Positions 20,191 through 30,797 of a DNA stretch of 64,000 nucleotides are shown here, piece after piece. The notes beneath the pieces were generated by a model that did no database searches, was not told the origin of the DNA, and saw only the letters and a program-made list of their open reading frames with translations. Position 1 is the first letter of the stretch; the number at the start of each line of letters is the position of its first letter. The stretch lies in assembly GCA_002110485.1 (NCBI GenBank), contig MOWL01000045.1, positions 868,001 through 932,000 on the forward strand, in the 5' to 3' direction. Source of the stretch: Emergomyces orientalis. Its lineage: Eukaryota > Ascomycota > Eurotiomycetes > Onygenales > Ajellomycetaceae. Made by a program: the position numbers and the translations under genes.

Positions 20191-21555
20191 TCAAACATTT
20201 CCAAAAGCGAATGTAACCCAATTCACAGCTGGCCCGGTCTCAGGAGAATAGATCTGATATGGATTCTGGCCCCATTCAGGGTTGCTGATGCCGTCAATCC
20301 AGCCCTCGGTCTCAATAACAACACAGCCATATTTGTTGATAACATCAACACTATCACCGCCGCCTTCCATTTTATTCCGCTGAACCTGAGATTTTTTGAC
20401 AGGTATTGTCCCGTTCTGATTATTGCAGCTGTATATCTGGACGGCTTTCTGGTTCGTGGCGACTTGCATACTGATGCCAGTGGCGCTGGAAGCCATGTTC
20501 AGAGCGACAGCCATGGTTTCAGGAGACGAGGTCCAGTCTGATTCTTTGTTGGGGCGGTCAACGATGAATGCGTTGTCATAGCCTGTGCAATCGGCACCGC
20601 AATTCTTGGCTGAGGCGATGTCTTTGCCAATGAGCTTGGGCTCCGTGAAGTCGAGGGCCCCGCCGAATGCTGTTGCGGCATCTGCGAGTTCGCCTGTTGG
20701 GATTGCGGCGGAGTCGATAGCGATAAATCGTTTCGACAGCGGCAGTTGCAAAGTAGTATCATCCAAAACATCAGGCTTCTTGAACCCATTCAAGTTCCAG
20801 TAAATGTGGTGTGACAACATGATGGGTGTCTTCTCAGTCAAGGCGAGTGAAACCGTTTTTGCGGTCAATTTAGTTTCGCCTTTCGGGTTACCCTCAGTGC
20901 ACGACGAACTGACACTGTAGGTGGCATATGTGATAACGTCACCTGGAAAACCTTCAAAGCCAGTATCGAAGAGGCTGAAGGTAACGGAGGTTTCGGTGTG
21001 ATTTACGACAGTCCAAGGGCGCTGATCATACCCAATAACACCGCCATGGAGTGTCTGGGTGTCGCCGTTTTCGTTCTTTGTAATGTCGTATTTAACACCG
21101 TCAAGTTCAAAGGAGCCATTTTTGATTCTGTTGGCGTATCTTCCTACGATGCAGCCAAAATATGTATGATTGGTCTCGGTGTCGACTTGATATTGTTTCG
21201 GGTCATCGTAACCAACAACAACATCCTGCTGCTTGCCATCGCGATCGTTGACAAGAAGTGAAGTCAAGGTGGCACCATAAGGAATTAATGTCGCCTCAAT
21301 GTTCTTCGCGGAGATGACATAAGGTTTAAATGGGCCTAACGAGGTAGTACGGCAAGACTTCGCCAGGGAAGGAGCGCCCCATAGCAGCACGGAAGCGAGT
21401 AAAGCAGTTGGATCAATATACATCGGGACGACTAAAAGACAAGTGATAATCACAGCTAAAATACCGTAGACTGTAAAAACGCGATTTGGGGGGATGTTAA
21501 CGGGGAAAAGAGAGACGGGCGGGAGAAGACCACTATATAGTTTCCCGCGTGCCAT
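20191..21555 (-). CDS. Aldose 1-epimerase (galactose mutarotase) family, secreted or membrane-anchored
   Basis: This is a single exon of 454 residues. Aldose 1-epimerase motifs are present: FGCIVGRYANRIKNGSFELD, QTLHGGVIGYDQRPW, LSHHIYWNLNGF, GYDNAFIVD and CVVIETEGWID. The two catalytic-region His residues (LHGG and SHHIYWNL) and the late Glu (ETEG) match the family, so it should be active in alpha/beta interconversion of aldoses. Two starts are possible. ATG 21555 adds a 44-residue extension with a hydrophobic span (YGILAVIITCLLVVP) that would act as a signal anchor. The internal ATG at 21423 gives MYIDPTALLASVLLWGAPSL, a good cleavable signal peptide. Both put the enzyme outside the cytosol, unlike the usual cytosolic galactose mutarotase. 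Several NxT/S sites (NHT, NGS, NGT) support entry into the secretory pathway. Confidence 0.88.
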   Translation of the reverse strand: MARGKLYSGLLPPVSLFPVNIPPNRVFTVYGILAVIITCLLVVPMYIDPTALLASVLLWGAPSLAKSCRTTSLGPFKPYVISAKNIEATLIPYGATLTSLLVNDRDGKQQDVVVGYDDPKQYQVDTETNHTYFGCIVGRYANRIKNGSFELDGVKYDITKNENGDTQTLHGGVIGYDQRPWTVVNHTETSVTFSLFDTGFEGFPGDVITYATYSVSSSCTEGNPKGETKLTAKTVSLALTEKTPIMLSHHIYWNLNGFKKPDVLDDTTLQLPLSKRFIAIDSAAIPTGELADAATAFGGALDFTEPKLIGKDIASAKNCGADCTGYDNAFIVDRPNKESDWTSSPETMAVALNMASSATGISMQVATNQKAVQIYSCNNQNGTIPVKKSQVQRNKMEGGGDSVDVINKYGCVVIETEGWIDGISNPEWGQNPYQIYSPETGPAVNWVTFAFGNV

Positions 21556-22863
21556 GACCCACTCCTCTGAGCGGGGAACCTGAAGCTCAGCTGTTTAGTG
21601 ACACTCCAGGCGCAGCAGGGATACCATGGAACGGAAAGGCTTAGCGACGATGCTGAGTGGTGATTGGATGTAGCCAGGGAACAGAAGAGACAAGATTGAA
21701 CTTGAGCCACGCAGGGTAGAGATAGTTTCTGGATGTGAAGCCAAATTCCGGGGGGGATGCGATGATGTAACGTGCGGGTGCCCTTTTGAGGGTTCACTGG
21801 TCAAAACTTTGCTCGGTAACCTGGGCAAAAAGGGTATGCAAGCCTGGTTCAGATAGGCTTTGGTGAAGGTACTAGACCTTTAAACTTCGATTCCGGATTT
21901 TTTTTCTGGAAAGAAGGACTTCATCCGCGTTCCCGTTTCTATTCGGCCCTCTCCACCAAAGTTAGTTGCGACAATATGGGTATTCTTGCTAAGAAAGCAG
22001 CTAGCCCAGGATGTTTTAAGATATGATGCTCGCCGTCCTGAAAACCTCGGAGACGTTGAGTTAAAGCAGTGTACAGGGGTACCACAGTTGCGGGGACTCA
22101 TGCGAGCGATGTCATTCGTCACTCCGCAATTGAGATCGTCATTATGTCTAAGAAAATCGTGGTGGAACTAGGCGATCTGCAACTTTCAAGAAAGGCAGCA
22201 CAAGTTTCCTTGTTGCTGAGCAAAGTAAGCTGCAGGTCCAGGATTGTACTGCGTAGAGCCAAACAAGCTGGGCCCAAGAAAAAAAATGCTCTCAGTTCGA
22301 TATACTTTTCTTGATATCAGATATGCTAAAAAATATAGTTCAAAAATTAAACGATGTTCGAATAACCTTGAAGGTACCAAGGCTACGGATGCATTTATGG
22401 TTCGGGAAAAAACAAGCATAAAATAGTGCCCCACTTTATTCCCCTTTTCGGTAATATTAACGCTAGCCCTATTTTAAAAAAGCGTCTTGGCACTAAACGG
22501 AATATAATATTTCCGTTTCCGGGTCGATGTAAACAAAGCGCACAGACCAGCTTCCCGAATAGGCAAAGTCACTTCTGGCTCGATATCCAAACCAATAGAT
22601 AGAGAAAAGATGATTGTCTCGTGTTGTTGATAACGATCACTGCCAACTATTCCAATGCTATCGATGGCATATCTGCCCCTACAATTTAAAGCGACGTGAT
22701 ACCGGCATTTATGGCTTTATAGTATGTGGCCCTGATGGAGTAGCTGGTCCCCGATATCCCGGAATAACCTAGTTGACACGCCCCCATCACGGATAACAAC
22801 ACTCGGTTTCCCAGTTGGATATCTCCCTTATGAACGCATCGCGATCGCCAGCCCTGAGTCGCA
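21556..22863. other. Divergent intergenic region, no gene seen
   Basis: About 1.3 kb between the epimerase gene (-) and the AT-hook gene (+). 21556-21830 is the presumed epimerase promoter. Short open frames around 21980-22430 on both strands overlap each other and have no recognisable features. A perfect 8-bp inverted repeat with an AT core is at 22495-22518. Confidence 0.45.
22495..22518. repeat. Inverted repeat AAACGGAA / TTCCGTTT
   Basis: Two perfect 8-bp arms flank an 8-bp AT-only centre (TATAATAT), 346 bp upstream of the AT-hook gene start. It could be a dimeric-factor site or simply chance; nothing shows which. Confidence 0.5.
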
Positions 22864-25800
22864 ATGGATGATAGGAGCGATAGTTCCTCCCCCGATCCAC
22901 TGGGCTATCCCGGCGACCCGGAATATATCCTCTCTTCCGCCACGAAGCCCTTTTTGCAACGCCACAGCACCTTTTCGCCACAAAAGTCCTTATCACCTAC
23001 CAGGCGCCTATCACCCAGCAAAGCGGATGGGAGGAGCGCCCAGTCCATCAGATTTCAAGATATTATCCTTCCTTCTACTCCGTCCGGGCGTTTTACTGGC
23101 AAACATAGGTTATCACCGACGAAGACGACAACGTTGAATTCGGAGAATAACACCAGTCCCTGGAGGATCCGAGTGACTGTCGAAGCAGAACAAGATGAAG
23201 GCGATGAAAATTTTCCGGATAGCGTGCGATCAGGTATGAAGCCTCTAAAAGGAAGGACGACTAAAGTGCCCTTAAAGGGTGAAAATGGCTCCTCAGAGCC
23301 AAGCCCTAAAAAACGACGAACGGGGAAATCGGACCTGTCGCAACGTGTTCCAACGCCTCGAAAAAGACGAGGCAAGGTTGAAACCCCGTCGGGCAACACG
23401 GGCACTACTGAAAAGAAAAAACGAGGAAGGCCTAGGAAAAGCCAGCCTTCTGTGGAGGAAGACAATGTGGCGAACAAAGTGACCTTTGCCGATTCGGTGC
23501 GGAAAAAAATGCAGGAAGAAGATCATTTCCTCGACATGGCCACGGATGATAAAGGAACCAACGATGCTGCTGTAGATAATATACTTGCCGATATTTCTGA
23601 GCCGAACCCTGTGCCCGCATTTATCCATCCAAACAGTAATGATAGATCGTCGCCAACTCCTAATGAGAGGACCAGCTCTCGAAACCCTGATTCCCGATTC
23701 GAAATTGTAAACCCAGTTCCCGTTGACCCCACGAGCTTTACTTCCTCCCCATACTCTCCCCGAGTATCTACTGGTCTCACACCCGAAAACACAATCGATG
23801 CCGGACATACCCCTGGCCCGCAGGTCAGAGGATATCCTACCCCTACTTCGTCTTCTTTATTAGAAGAAGGTGCTACCGAAATCCCCATAGGTCCTTCAGG
23901 CACAAAAAAACAACAACGCGGATCAGTTCCTCAACACTTAAGTGACCCAACTACCCAACATCGAGAGTTTGACTCGATTCTTGAAAGTGAAGGATTTAGC
24001 ATGGTGTCACTTGATACCTTGCCATCTGCAAGACAGCAGCTAAATAATTCATTTCAAAGCACTGTGAGTCAGGGCATGATTAACAGCATGAACAAAGCGC
24101 CAAAGAAGGAGATGCTAAACACCGCAAAAACTGAAGCTCGACTATCCGTTTCTGGCCTATCCGATAAAGGAAATGGATATATGTCCTCTCCGCAATCTCA
24201 ACCAATGTCACATTTATCACAACATCTGAGAAGAAGTCCGCGACAACTACATCAACCTCCAAGAAAAGGATATTCATCCCCACAACAACCACCTACACCT
24301 GCCATTCAGCCCCCGCGTCCTTTGAAAAAGACACGACTTGTTAGGTTGGTTCGAGTAGTACGAGCAGGTATTGCGCTTCAAGGAGTTCTTAATCGATGTG
24401 GGAGAAATTCGACGTTACAAAGCCCCTTTTCGAGCCCGGGTCATCCTCGAATCGATGATTTCGAGGCTGTAAGACAACGGCTTGATAAACTTTTTCAAGG
24501 ATTTGGAATTGAGACACAAGGAGAACTACGTGCGGGACTTCGTTTTGGGGAAGAGCTTGCGAAGCGTCTTCGAGAGTCTGAGAGCAGAAAAAGGCGAGAA
24601 GAATCGGAACCGGCAATTGAAACACCACAGGCAACAGATATCTTTGCAGCTGGTGAGAGAAACAACGTGGACTTTCCGGATATTGGCGGCTCTGGGAGTA
24701 AAGGTGTATCTCCATATTCGATGAAGAGTCAAACAAAAAGCGGACTGGACGGAAAGACTGCGCAACTTACGAGTACTCCCAGCAACAAAAATCAGTCACC
24801 CCAACAGTCGATTAGCTCAGAGATGGCGCGACGTGAAGTACAGTGGCAGCGTGAGAGACATGCCATTAGTCGTCAAATACAGCAGGCAAATTCGAGCCAG
24901 GTTATTGTGATTGAAAGTGACGACGGTAGTCCGGAAATAGATACTTCAGGAAACGAGGAGGCCGAAGAACGCCGTGAATATGATCCTGTGGATGAGGAGG
25001 ATTACCAAGATATTTGGCAGCAAGAAGCCCGCGATGCTGAAAGCCAACCGGAATCAGCGTCATTTGTCGAACTTAGTCGAGAGGAAATTATCAAACCGCC
25101 CCGGAGGGTGTTTCCAGGTCCTTGGAAACGCAATGGAGACGTTGATCTCAGTCAAGACGAAGAAACAACTCCTGGACCCAGGCCATATTGGACAACTCGC
25201 CACAATGGGTATCCTATATTACCCAGCGGGAAAACCCAAACTGCAAGGTTCAGGGAGCAGAATGCTGAAAGTTCATCATTACTGGGGTCTCCAGAAAGCG
25301 CCACGAGGAGATTTTATCAGGAGAATAACAGTACCCCTGAAAACTCGAGCAGCCAGCTCGAACGGCCCGAGGCCCAGCAACACGCACATAAAAGTAGCTC
25401 CAGCCCTACTTTATTGGCTTCCCATAAGCGAAACGAATCATCTTACTCTGATGAACAGGCTTCTGACGCCGATGTCATTCATCCTCCATGGACTCCGCCC
25501 CATGAAAGCCGCAAGTATGATACGGGGCATACGAGTCCAGATATTGTCGACACATATTCCGAGCCGCCAATGGATAATGGCCACCCATACCCAGAATTAC
25601 CCTCTGACTCCGTTCGTTCGTCAAAAAACAGTCTGGGTGGGGATGAAATCTACTCTGAATCAGAATCGCAAAATGCGACCGCTCGGGCGCGCCAAGATGA
25701 TCAGGGTTACCAGGGACCTTCTACCATTCAGTCGGAGCATCGCACCAGAGCACAGCAGGAGGCTCCTTCATCTTGGTTCCACAAGTTGACGGATCTGGCG

Positions 25801-26577
25801 CCAACGTGGCTGACTACTCCAACTTCTCGAAAAGTAGAAAGAAGGCAACTAGAACCAGTCAGCGATTCGACATCTCTTGCATCCCAGAGCCGTGAACCTT
25901 CAGCTCAGAGCTCTCCAGTGCAAAAGCCGCCTGTAGCTCAAAACAATCCTATTCCGGGATCACCAATTCAGCTATCTGCAATTGAAATTGCTCCCTTTCC
26001 GGAATTACCATTCCGAGCACCAGTTGCTCAAGATTATCCACTTCAAAAATCACCAACAGGGGAACCACATGCGGAAGAGTGTCCAGCCCATCAGCACCCC
26101 CATGAATCTATTAAGAAGACGACAGTCGACACAGGAACCCAATTCTCTTCGCCGCCAATAGCGAAGCCCAAGCCGCAAATTAGAGGGCAACCGCGCTCGC
26201 AGCACAAAGCACTATCAATCTCAGGATATTTCACGGATGACCATTATGCCGCATTGCGCCACCTATACCACAAGGCGAAGCGATCCCCAGGTTCCTTCCG
26301 CTATATCGAGACACCAGATCGAAAGGAAATACTAGGCCAGCGCATATATTCTGCTGATGGCATATACAGCCGTCGGATTACAGAGATGCAGATTGCAATT
26401 GTGGATAAATTTCGACGTGACTTGTCTGTGGACAGTAGAAAACGTGGTGGAACCGGGAAGGTGGAATGGAGCGAGACAGAGCTTTTGAGGAGACTGTTCA
26501 GCATTATTGTGGGTGAGCAGGTGAGGAGGGAGCGGAAACGAGATCTTGAACATCAGTTTGCAGATCTACATAGATAA
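22864..26577 (+). CDS. AT-hook DNA-binding protein (Thy-1-like), 1237 residues
   Basis: This is a single 3.7-kb exon from ATG 22864 (MDDRSDSSSPDPLGYPGDPE). Most is disordered and Ser/Pro/Gln-rich. Clear DNA-binding signals sit near the N-terminus: SPKKRRTGK (about 148-156), TPRKRRGKVE (about 164-173) and a canonical AT-hook KKKRGRPRKSQP (about 184-195). A basic helical stretch LKKTRLVRLVRVVRAGIALQ lies in the middle. QVIVIESDDGSPEID is a SUMO-interacting-like acidic motif. The only globular-looking region is at the C-terminus: ISGYFTDDHYAALRHLYHKA, SFRYIETPDRKEILGQRIYS, RRITEMQIAIVDKF, SETELLRRLFSIIVGEQVRR. Proteins of this layout are annotated in Aspergilli as AT DNA-binding protein (Thy-1); that parallel is from memory. 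Nuclear, chromatin-linked function is inferred; targets are unknown. Confidence 0.85.
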   Translation: MDDRSDSSSPDPLGYPGDPEYILSSATKPFLQRHSTFSPQKSLSPTRRLSPSKADGRSAQSIRFQDIILPSTPSGRFTGKHRLSPTKTTTLNSENNTSPWRIRVTVEAEQDEGDENFPDSVRSGMKPLKGRTTKVPLKGENGSSEPSPKKRRTGKSDLSQRVPTPRKRRGKVETPSGNTGTTEKKKRGRPRKSQPSVEEDNVANKVTFADSVRKKMQEEDHFLDMATDDKGTNDAAVDNILADISEPNPVPAFIHPNSNDRSSPTPNERTSSRNPDSRFEIVNPVPVDPTSFTSSPYSPRVSTGLTPENTIDAGHTPGPQVRGYPTPTSSSLLEEGATEIPIGPSGTKKQQRGSVPQHLSDPTTQHREFDSILESEGFSMVSLDTLPSARQQLNNSFQSTVSQGMINSMNKAPKKEMLNTAKTEARLSVSGLSDKGNGYMSSPQSQPMSHLSQHLRRSPRQLHQPPRKGYSSPQQPPTPAIQPPRPLKKTRLVRLVRVVRAGIALQGVLNRCGRNSTLQSPFSSPGHPRIDDFEAVRQRLDKLFQGFGIETQGELRAGLRFGEELAKRLRESESRKRREESEPAIETPQATDIFAAGERNNVDFPDIGGSGSKGVSPYSMKSQTKSGLDGKTAQLTSTPSNKNQSPQQSISSEMARREVQWQRERHAISRQIQQANSSQVIVIESDDGSPEIDTSGNEEAEERREYDPVDEEDYQDIWQQEARDAESQPESASFVELSREEIIKPPRRVFPGPWKRNGDVDLSQDEETTPGPRPYWTTRHNGYPILPSGKTQTARFREQNAESSSLLGSPESATRRFYQENNSTPENSSSQLERPEAQQHAHKSSSSPTLLASHKRNESSYSDEQASDADVIHPPWTPPHESRKYDTGHTSPDIVDTYSEPPMDNGHPYPELPSDSVRSSKNSLGGDEIYSESESQNATARARQDDQGYQGPSTIQSEHRTRAQQEAPSSWFHKLTDLAPTWLTTPTSRKVERRQLEPVSDSTSLASQSREPSAQSSPVQKPPVAQNNPIPGSPIQLSAIEIAPFPELPFRAPVAQDYPLQKSPTGEPHAEECPAHQHPHESIKKTTVDTGTQFSSPPIAKPKPQIRGQPRSQHKALSISGYFTDDHYAALRHLYHKAKRSPGSFRYIETPDRKEILGQRIYSADGIYSRRITEMQIAIVDKFRRDLSVDSRKRGGTGKVEWSETELLRRLFSIIVGEQVRRERKRDLEHQFADLHR

Positions 26578-27670
26578 CTAGCCATTCCTCCAATGGTAGT
26601 TGTTAATCATATTTGGATTACGGATGTTTTTGGATACTCCGCTGCCTCTTGTACTGAAATATGTTTCCATAACCATTCCTCCTTGTTGGTTCGTACCAAT
26701 GCTCCGCATTATTTCATATCTCAAGAACGACGCTTTTTTCATTTCTTCTTTCGATGACCAAAGCAGCATGGCAGCAATTGATATCTCGCACCAACCATGG
26801 TGGAATTTTAGTTGCTTTGGCGCTACGGACGTTGGATTTTCCGACAACAATCGGGCATTTTTGGTTGATAGGCGTATTACCATTGCTTTACCGGAAAATA
26901 TGAGGTTAAAATGTTTATTTCTGCTGCATCTTGCCATTATTTTCACTTCTTTGGCTCCATGTGGCTCTTAAACACCTGGGTACCTGTCTACTTGTTCTGA
27001 TTACTACTATATTTGAGATCCGATGGGTTGCTGTTCGAAGATGCTTATACGTGCCTCCGACCTTGTTTTCCAAGGCGAATATCCGGGTGCTATGATATAC
27101 TCTGTACCTGTCTGTAACTTACATGTATACTCTTTGTATACCAATTGCCATTTTATATATCCACCAGCAAAACTCGATGAAATTTATCAGGCTACTTGTT
27201 CTCTTGATGGTACATGTATCACAAGACTCATTGAGATCATGGTGAATATACTGAGTACCAAGTGCCGCGCTTAACAATGAACTTTCTTCCGGTTAGGAAT
27301 CTCAGAATGTTCAGGTCTAATAACACAGACAAGACTTCTCTCTCTCATTTCATTGGACTTTTCTTCACTAATTCTCTTTTTGCTTATTTCTTTCAAGGGC
27401 AGTGTTGAAAACAAAGACTGTCAGCTGTGATTCAAAATTCTGATTAATTCATAAGCTTGAGTATCTCTTGCGTTGTTCATCCTGCCTGACTCCCGAATCT
27501 TCTTCCTTCTTTCTTCGACGGGCAAGCAATACCAGCGTCAGCATCATTAGAAATAGGTGCGTTAAACCCATGAGAATGTTGTAAGATCAAAATCTTTCCA
27601 GCCAAATTTGACAAAGGATCGTTTTTTTCAAGAGATACTAAAATTAAATACAATCACTCTAACCAGAACC
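26578..27670. other. Intergenic, no gene seen
   Basis: This 1.1-kb stretch between two plus-strand genes holds opposite overlapping frames near 26578-26970. They have no known motif and look like the 3' flank of the AT-hook gene. 27280-27600 has AT- and CT-rich promoter-like sequence for the next gene. Confidence 0.45.
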
Positions 27671-28442
27671 ATGAACCGGGTTGACTCCAAAAGAACGGGG
27701 GAGAAGTGGGTGTCTGACATGTTGGGTTGCATAGGAAGGCATCATTTATATTGTGGGCGGAATGTAGATCTACTGCTCAAGCACGAAACCAACATGGACA
27801 TCGATCCCGAGGACGAACATGAAACAGAAGAACCCAAAGAAAATCACAACACGGTGATCCACAATCGCAGGGCCAAGTTTAAGGGGCCAATGGACGGAAA
27901 ACGTCTTTGGAGCGCGTCCCATGAACAAAAACTCAAGAGCTGTCTTCTCGAGTATAGGAAGTGTCCGATGGAATGGGATGCTATCGATCCCGGGTTTGCA
28001 CATGTCAGTAACCTCCCTTGCTTCCAGTAAATTAATTCTTCGTGAAATTGCTGGCATTGTCGTTGAAGGGGGGGAGCAAATGTGATCGACAGCTAACTAG
28101 GCGATCCCCGTCAACCAAAGTGCAACATACAGATGCTGAAGCTCATGGAGCAAAAGGAAGCTCATGACAAATTTGTCAGGCGTCGCTCATTCCACGAAAT
28201 CGATGAAGGTTGGATGTACCGCAACATCACCGACCGGAGAATAAGAACCAGGAGGCGATGCCAATGGGTTTTTATCATGCCGTGAGTTGTTAAATTTGTT
28301 TCCATTGCAATTCCATAACTCTCTAACCCTCATGCTGCTGAATTATTCCCTTGTATTGGCCCATACCTAAGGTTGATTTCGGAATAGACCTCATATGAAA
28401 CCTCCCCGGAGGTTCCCAATCGCGAGAGCCAGGAAGAGGTGA
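27671..28442 (+). CDS. Small basic protein with a SANT/Myb-like stretch, three exons
   Basis: The gene is assembled from splicing logic: exons 27671-28003, 28133-28281 and 28388-28442, in total 178 residues. Introns are 28004-28132 (donor GTCAGT, CTAAC present, acceptor ACAG) and 28282-28387 (donor GTGAGT, acceptor ATAG); every join stays in frame. Exon 1 starts MNRVDSKRTGEKWVSDMLGC, has an acidic patch (DIDPEDEHETEEPKE) and ends with KRLWSASHEQKLKSCLLEYR, then MEWDAIDPGFAH. The W80-x21-W102 spacing and the LKSCLLEY helix resemble the first helices of a SANT/Myb fold. Exon 2 adds MLKLMEQKEAHDKFVRRRSF and RRIRTRRRCQWVF. The C-terminus PRRFPIARARKR is a likely nuclear localisation signal. I infer a nuclear, possibly DNA- or chromatin-binding, protein. 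Family not recognised. Confidence 0.5.
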
Positions 28443-29141
28443 ATGATACCAAGAACACATTCAATATCTAAGATTTGATATTCGCAAGCCTGCTCACGAG
28501 AACGGCCTGAATAAAAGTGTGGTAGAAGATGCGATGTGGCGTCGTATGGCTTGTCTGCGAATAGAGGCCTTATGATGATTGCTGTGTTTCAATGTATGGT
28601 AATCAACTCGAGTAAGCTTTTGCTCGATATCCCTATTCACTATGTTCTGCGCTTATTTTACTTTTTCACGTTGTTGTATCCGAAACCTCTATGAGCCTAT
28701 CTTAGGGAAACTGATACGCCGAACGTTGGGAGATTTATGGATAGCATGAACGAAGGACTTGTTCATTGGTGTACCCAGTTCGGATTGCTGCGGATGCTCG
28801 ACAGTGTATGGTTACGTGTTGTTGATATCGACCAAGGAGCGTAATTGCCCAAATGTATTTACATATACTTTAGCCTGCGTGCGTCTCTATCAAATGTTTT
28901 TCAGCGGAAATATATATATATATATATTTTTTTTGGTTGAAATATGGAGATAAAATCATAATCTTCTTGAGGCTATGACACCAACCATAAGCATAGATTA
29001 AGCGGGCTAAACGGATATCAGACATGAAATGAAGTTAAAAACCCTCCCTTCGGACACTCGACGTCTACAAAAAGAACCTTCCAGAAAATCGCAAAAAGTC
29101 GTCCGGAAGTGTTTTGTTCATGGTAAGTCTTCGCTACCGTC
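28443..29141. other. Convergent intergenic region with a TA microsatellite
   Basis: 3' flanks of the small basic protein gene and the GH72 gene. A (TA)n run followed by a T-run is at 28911-28938. No other gene signal was recognised. Confidence 0.5.
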
Positions 29142-30644
29142 CTACATCCACCACCCAATATTTCCACCAATGACCAGCAAACCCATCATGATATAGAAGG
29201 AATTACTTCCGCTCACGAATCCTAGAATGGACGTCTTCCGATTCCCGGTACTGGGACGAGACGGCGTAGCACTAGCTGCCCCATCTCCTCCTGAAGTTGG
29301 ATTGGCCGGTCCAGCGCCAGTTGTCCCAGCCGATTGTCCGATAGACGGTAAATCAGCGCTAGGGTCGACGGCCCAGGCATTAGGAGTCGAGCTGGGGCAG
29401 GGCGGGGCGGTAACATCAGATGCCTTCTTGGAATAGTCCGACAGCGCCACGCCGGTGGGTGACAAAGTTGCGAAACGGGATTTCAAATTTGTGAAGTCGG
29501 GGTTAACAGGTGTGGGAGTGCCACGGCGAGAGAAGCCGTCAAGAGCTGATGGGTTAGATTTATCGCCCTCGGGCACCTTCCCATAGGTAATCAGGCCGTA
29601 ATTGTTCAACTCCTCAATCCACTCGTACACCATCGCGCCAGACCAAGTTCCTGTCATCTCCGGCCCAAGGATAGCATTGAGATCGTCAAAATCTCGTGGT
29701 CGATTCGTGTTGCAACCAGTTTCTGAAAAAAAAATCGGAACTGGGTAGCCCTCGGCTTGGTCATGCAAGTTGGCGTAGCCGGAAATTTCAAATGTTGATT
29801 GACCGCACCATTCGTAAGCGTTGAGGGCAAAAAACTCCAATTTTTCGGATTCATCTTCCCGACAAACCAGATAGTTCTGCAGCATAGGACGTAGCTGCGT
29901 GATATCAGCAGCAGAATACCCGACTGGTATCTTCCGGTACTTCTTGGAATCGCGATAGGCCTTGATATCTCGAGCTGCAGCTAGAATGTATGGTGCTGCG
30001 GCAGAGTCATTCGCTTTGCTAAGAACTTCGTTCCCCACAAAGACTCCGGCTGTGTTATCGAACTTCTGAAATTCATCTAGGATCAACCTGAACGCGTCGT
30101 ATTGTCGCTCACTCCAAACGGGAGATGGCTAATTTGCAAAAGGATAATTGTCAGCTTTCGTTTTCCTGTATCTCTGTACGGGCTGTTGCGTTCGATCTTC
30201 CTGGTCAAGGACACATACCCCTTCAATTTGGGTTGGAAAATCGTCCAAGTCAACGAATAGGTATATCCCTGCATCTGCAAACGCCTTCATGCATCCTTCA
30301 TGATCTCCTTTAGGATCAACGTGATAAACTCGGATGGCGTTTGCACCCAGTTCCTTCATTAAGGATGAGTCTAGTTCGCACTGTTCGGTGTCCACAAGAG
30401 GATCGTGAGGAGTAAGCTGGTATGCAATGCCTTTTCACTCAAAATTAGCGTCAGTTCGTCGTTTAGATGGCGGTGCGTGAAATGATAAGAAAAACATACC
30501 CTTGACGAAAAACTGCTGGCCCTCCTCATTGAAAAACTTCGAGCCTACAGCAGAGAGTTTCGATATTGCAGAAACATTATGGGTTAGCAATAGTAATAGG
30601 CACGCTCCCAAAACATCTCCAAATGAGGAGCTGCGGGTCCACAT
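29142..30644 (-). CDS. GH72 beta-1,3-glucanosyltransferase, GPI-anchored (Gel/Gas family)
   Basis: Three exons (30500-30644, 30219-30430, 29142-30128) give 447 residues. Introns are 69 and 90 nt. Residues 1 to about 27 form a signal peptide (VLGACLLLLLTHNVSA). The mature protein begins with the GH72 pattern FFNEEGQQFFVKGIAYQ (formed across intron 1). It continues with CELDSSLMKELGANAIRVYH, GIYLFVDLDDF, VFVGNEVLSK with the acid/base Glu about 153, ALNAYEWCG, and IFFSETGCN with the nucleophile Glu about 255. The enzyme cuts and re-ligates beta-1,3-glucan outside the plasma membrane. There is no C-terminal X8/CBM43 module; a Ser/Thr/Pro linker leads to a GPI signal ending FYIMMGLLVIGGNIGWWM. This places it with the CBM-less Gel/Gas group. 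All catalytic residues are intact. Confidence 0.94.
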
Positions 30645-30790
30645 TCTCTCGTGGCTGATGGTGATGGTAGATAAACGATTGAAGAAGCAATTGACAAGAA
30701 CCAGCAGGTCAGGGTATCTCAGAGTGACGCCGAAACTGATTAATGAGGGGATAACAAGAAATTATCAATAACGCCTGCTCAATTGTGGCA

Positions 30791-30797
30791 TTATATA
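30791..30797 (-). promoter_or_regulatory. TATA box candidate for the GH72 gene
   Basis: The minus strand reads TATATAA 147 bp upstream of the GH72 ATG, preceded by CAAGAC. The position and sequence suit a fungal TATA element of a regulated cell-wall gene. The support is sequence only. Confidence 0.4.
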
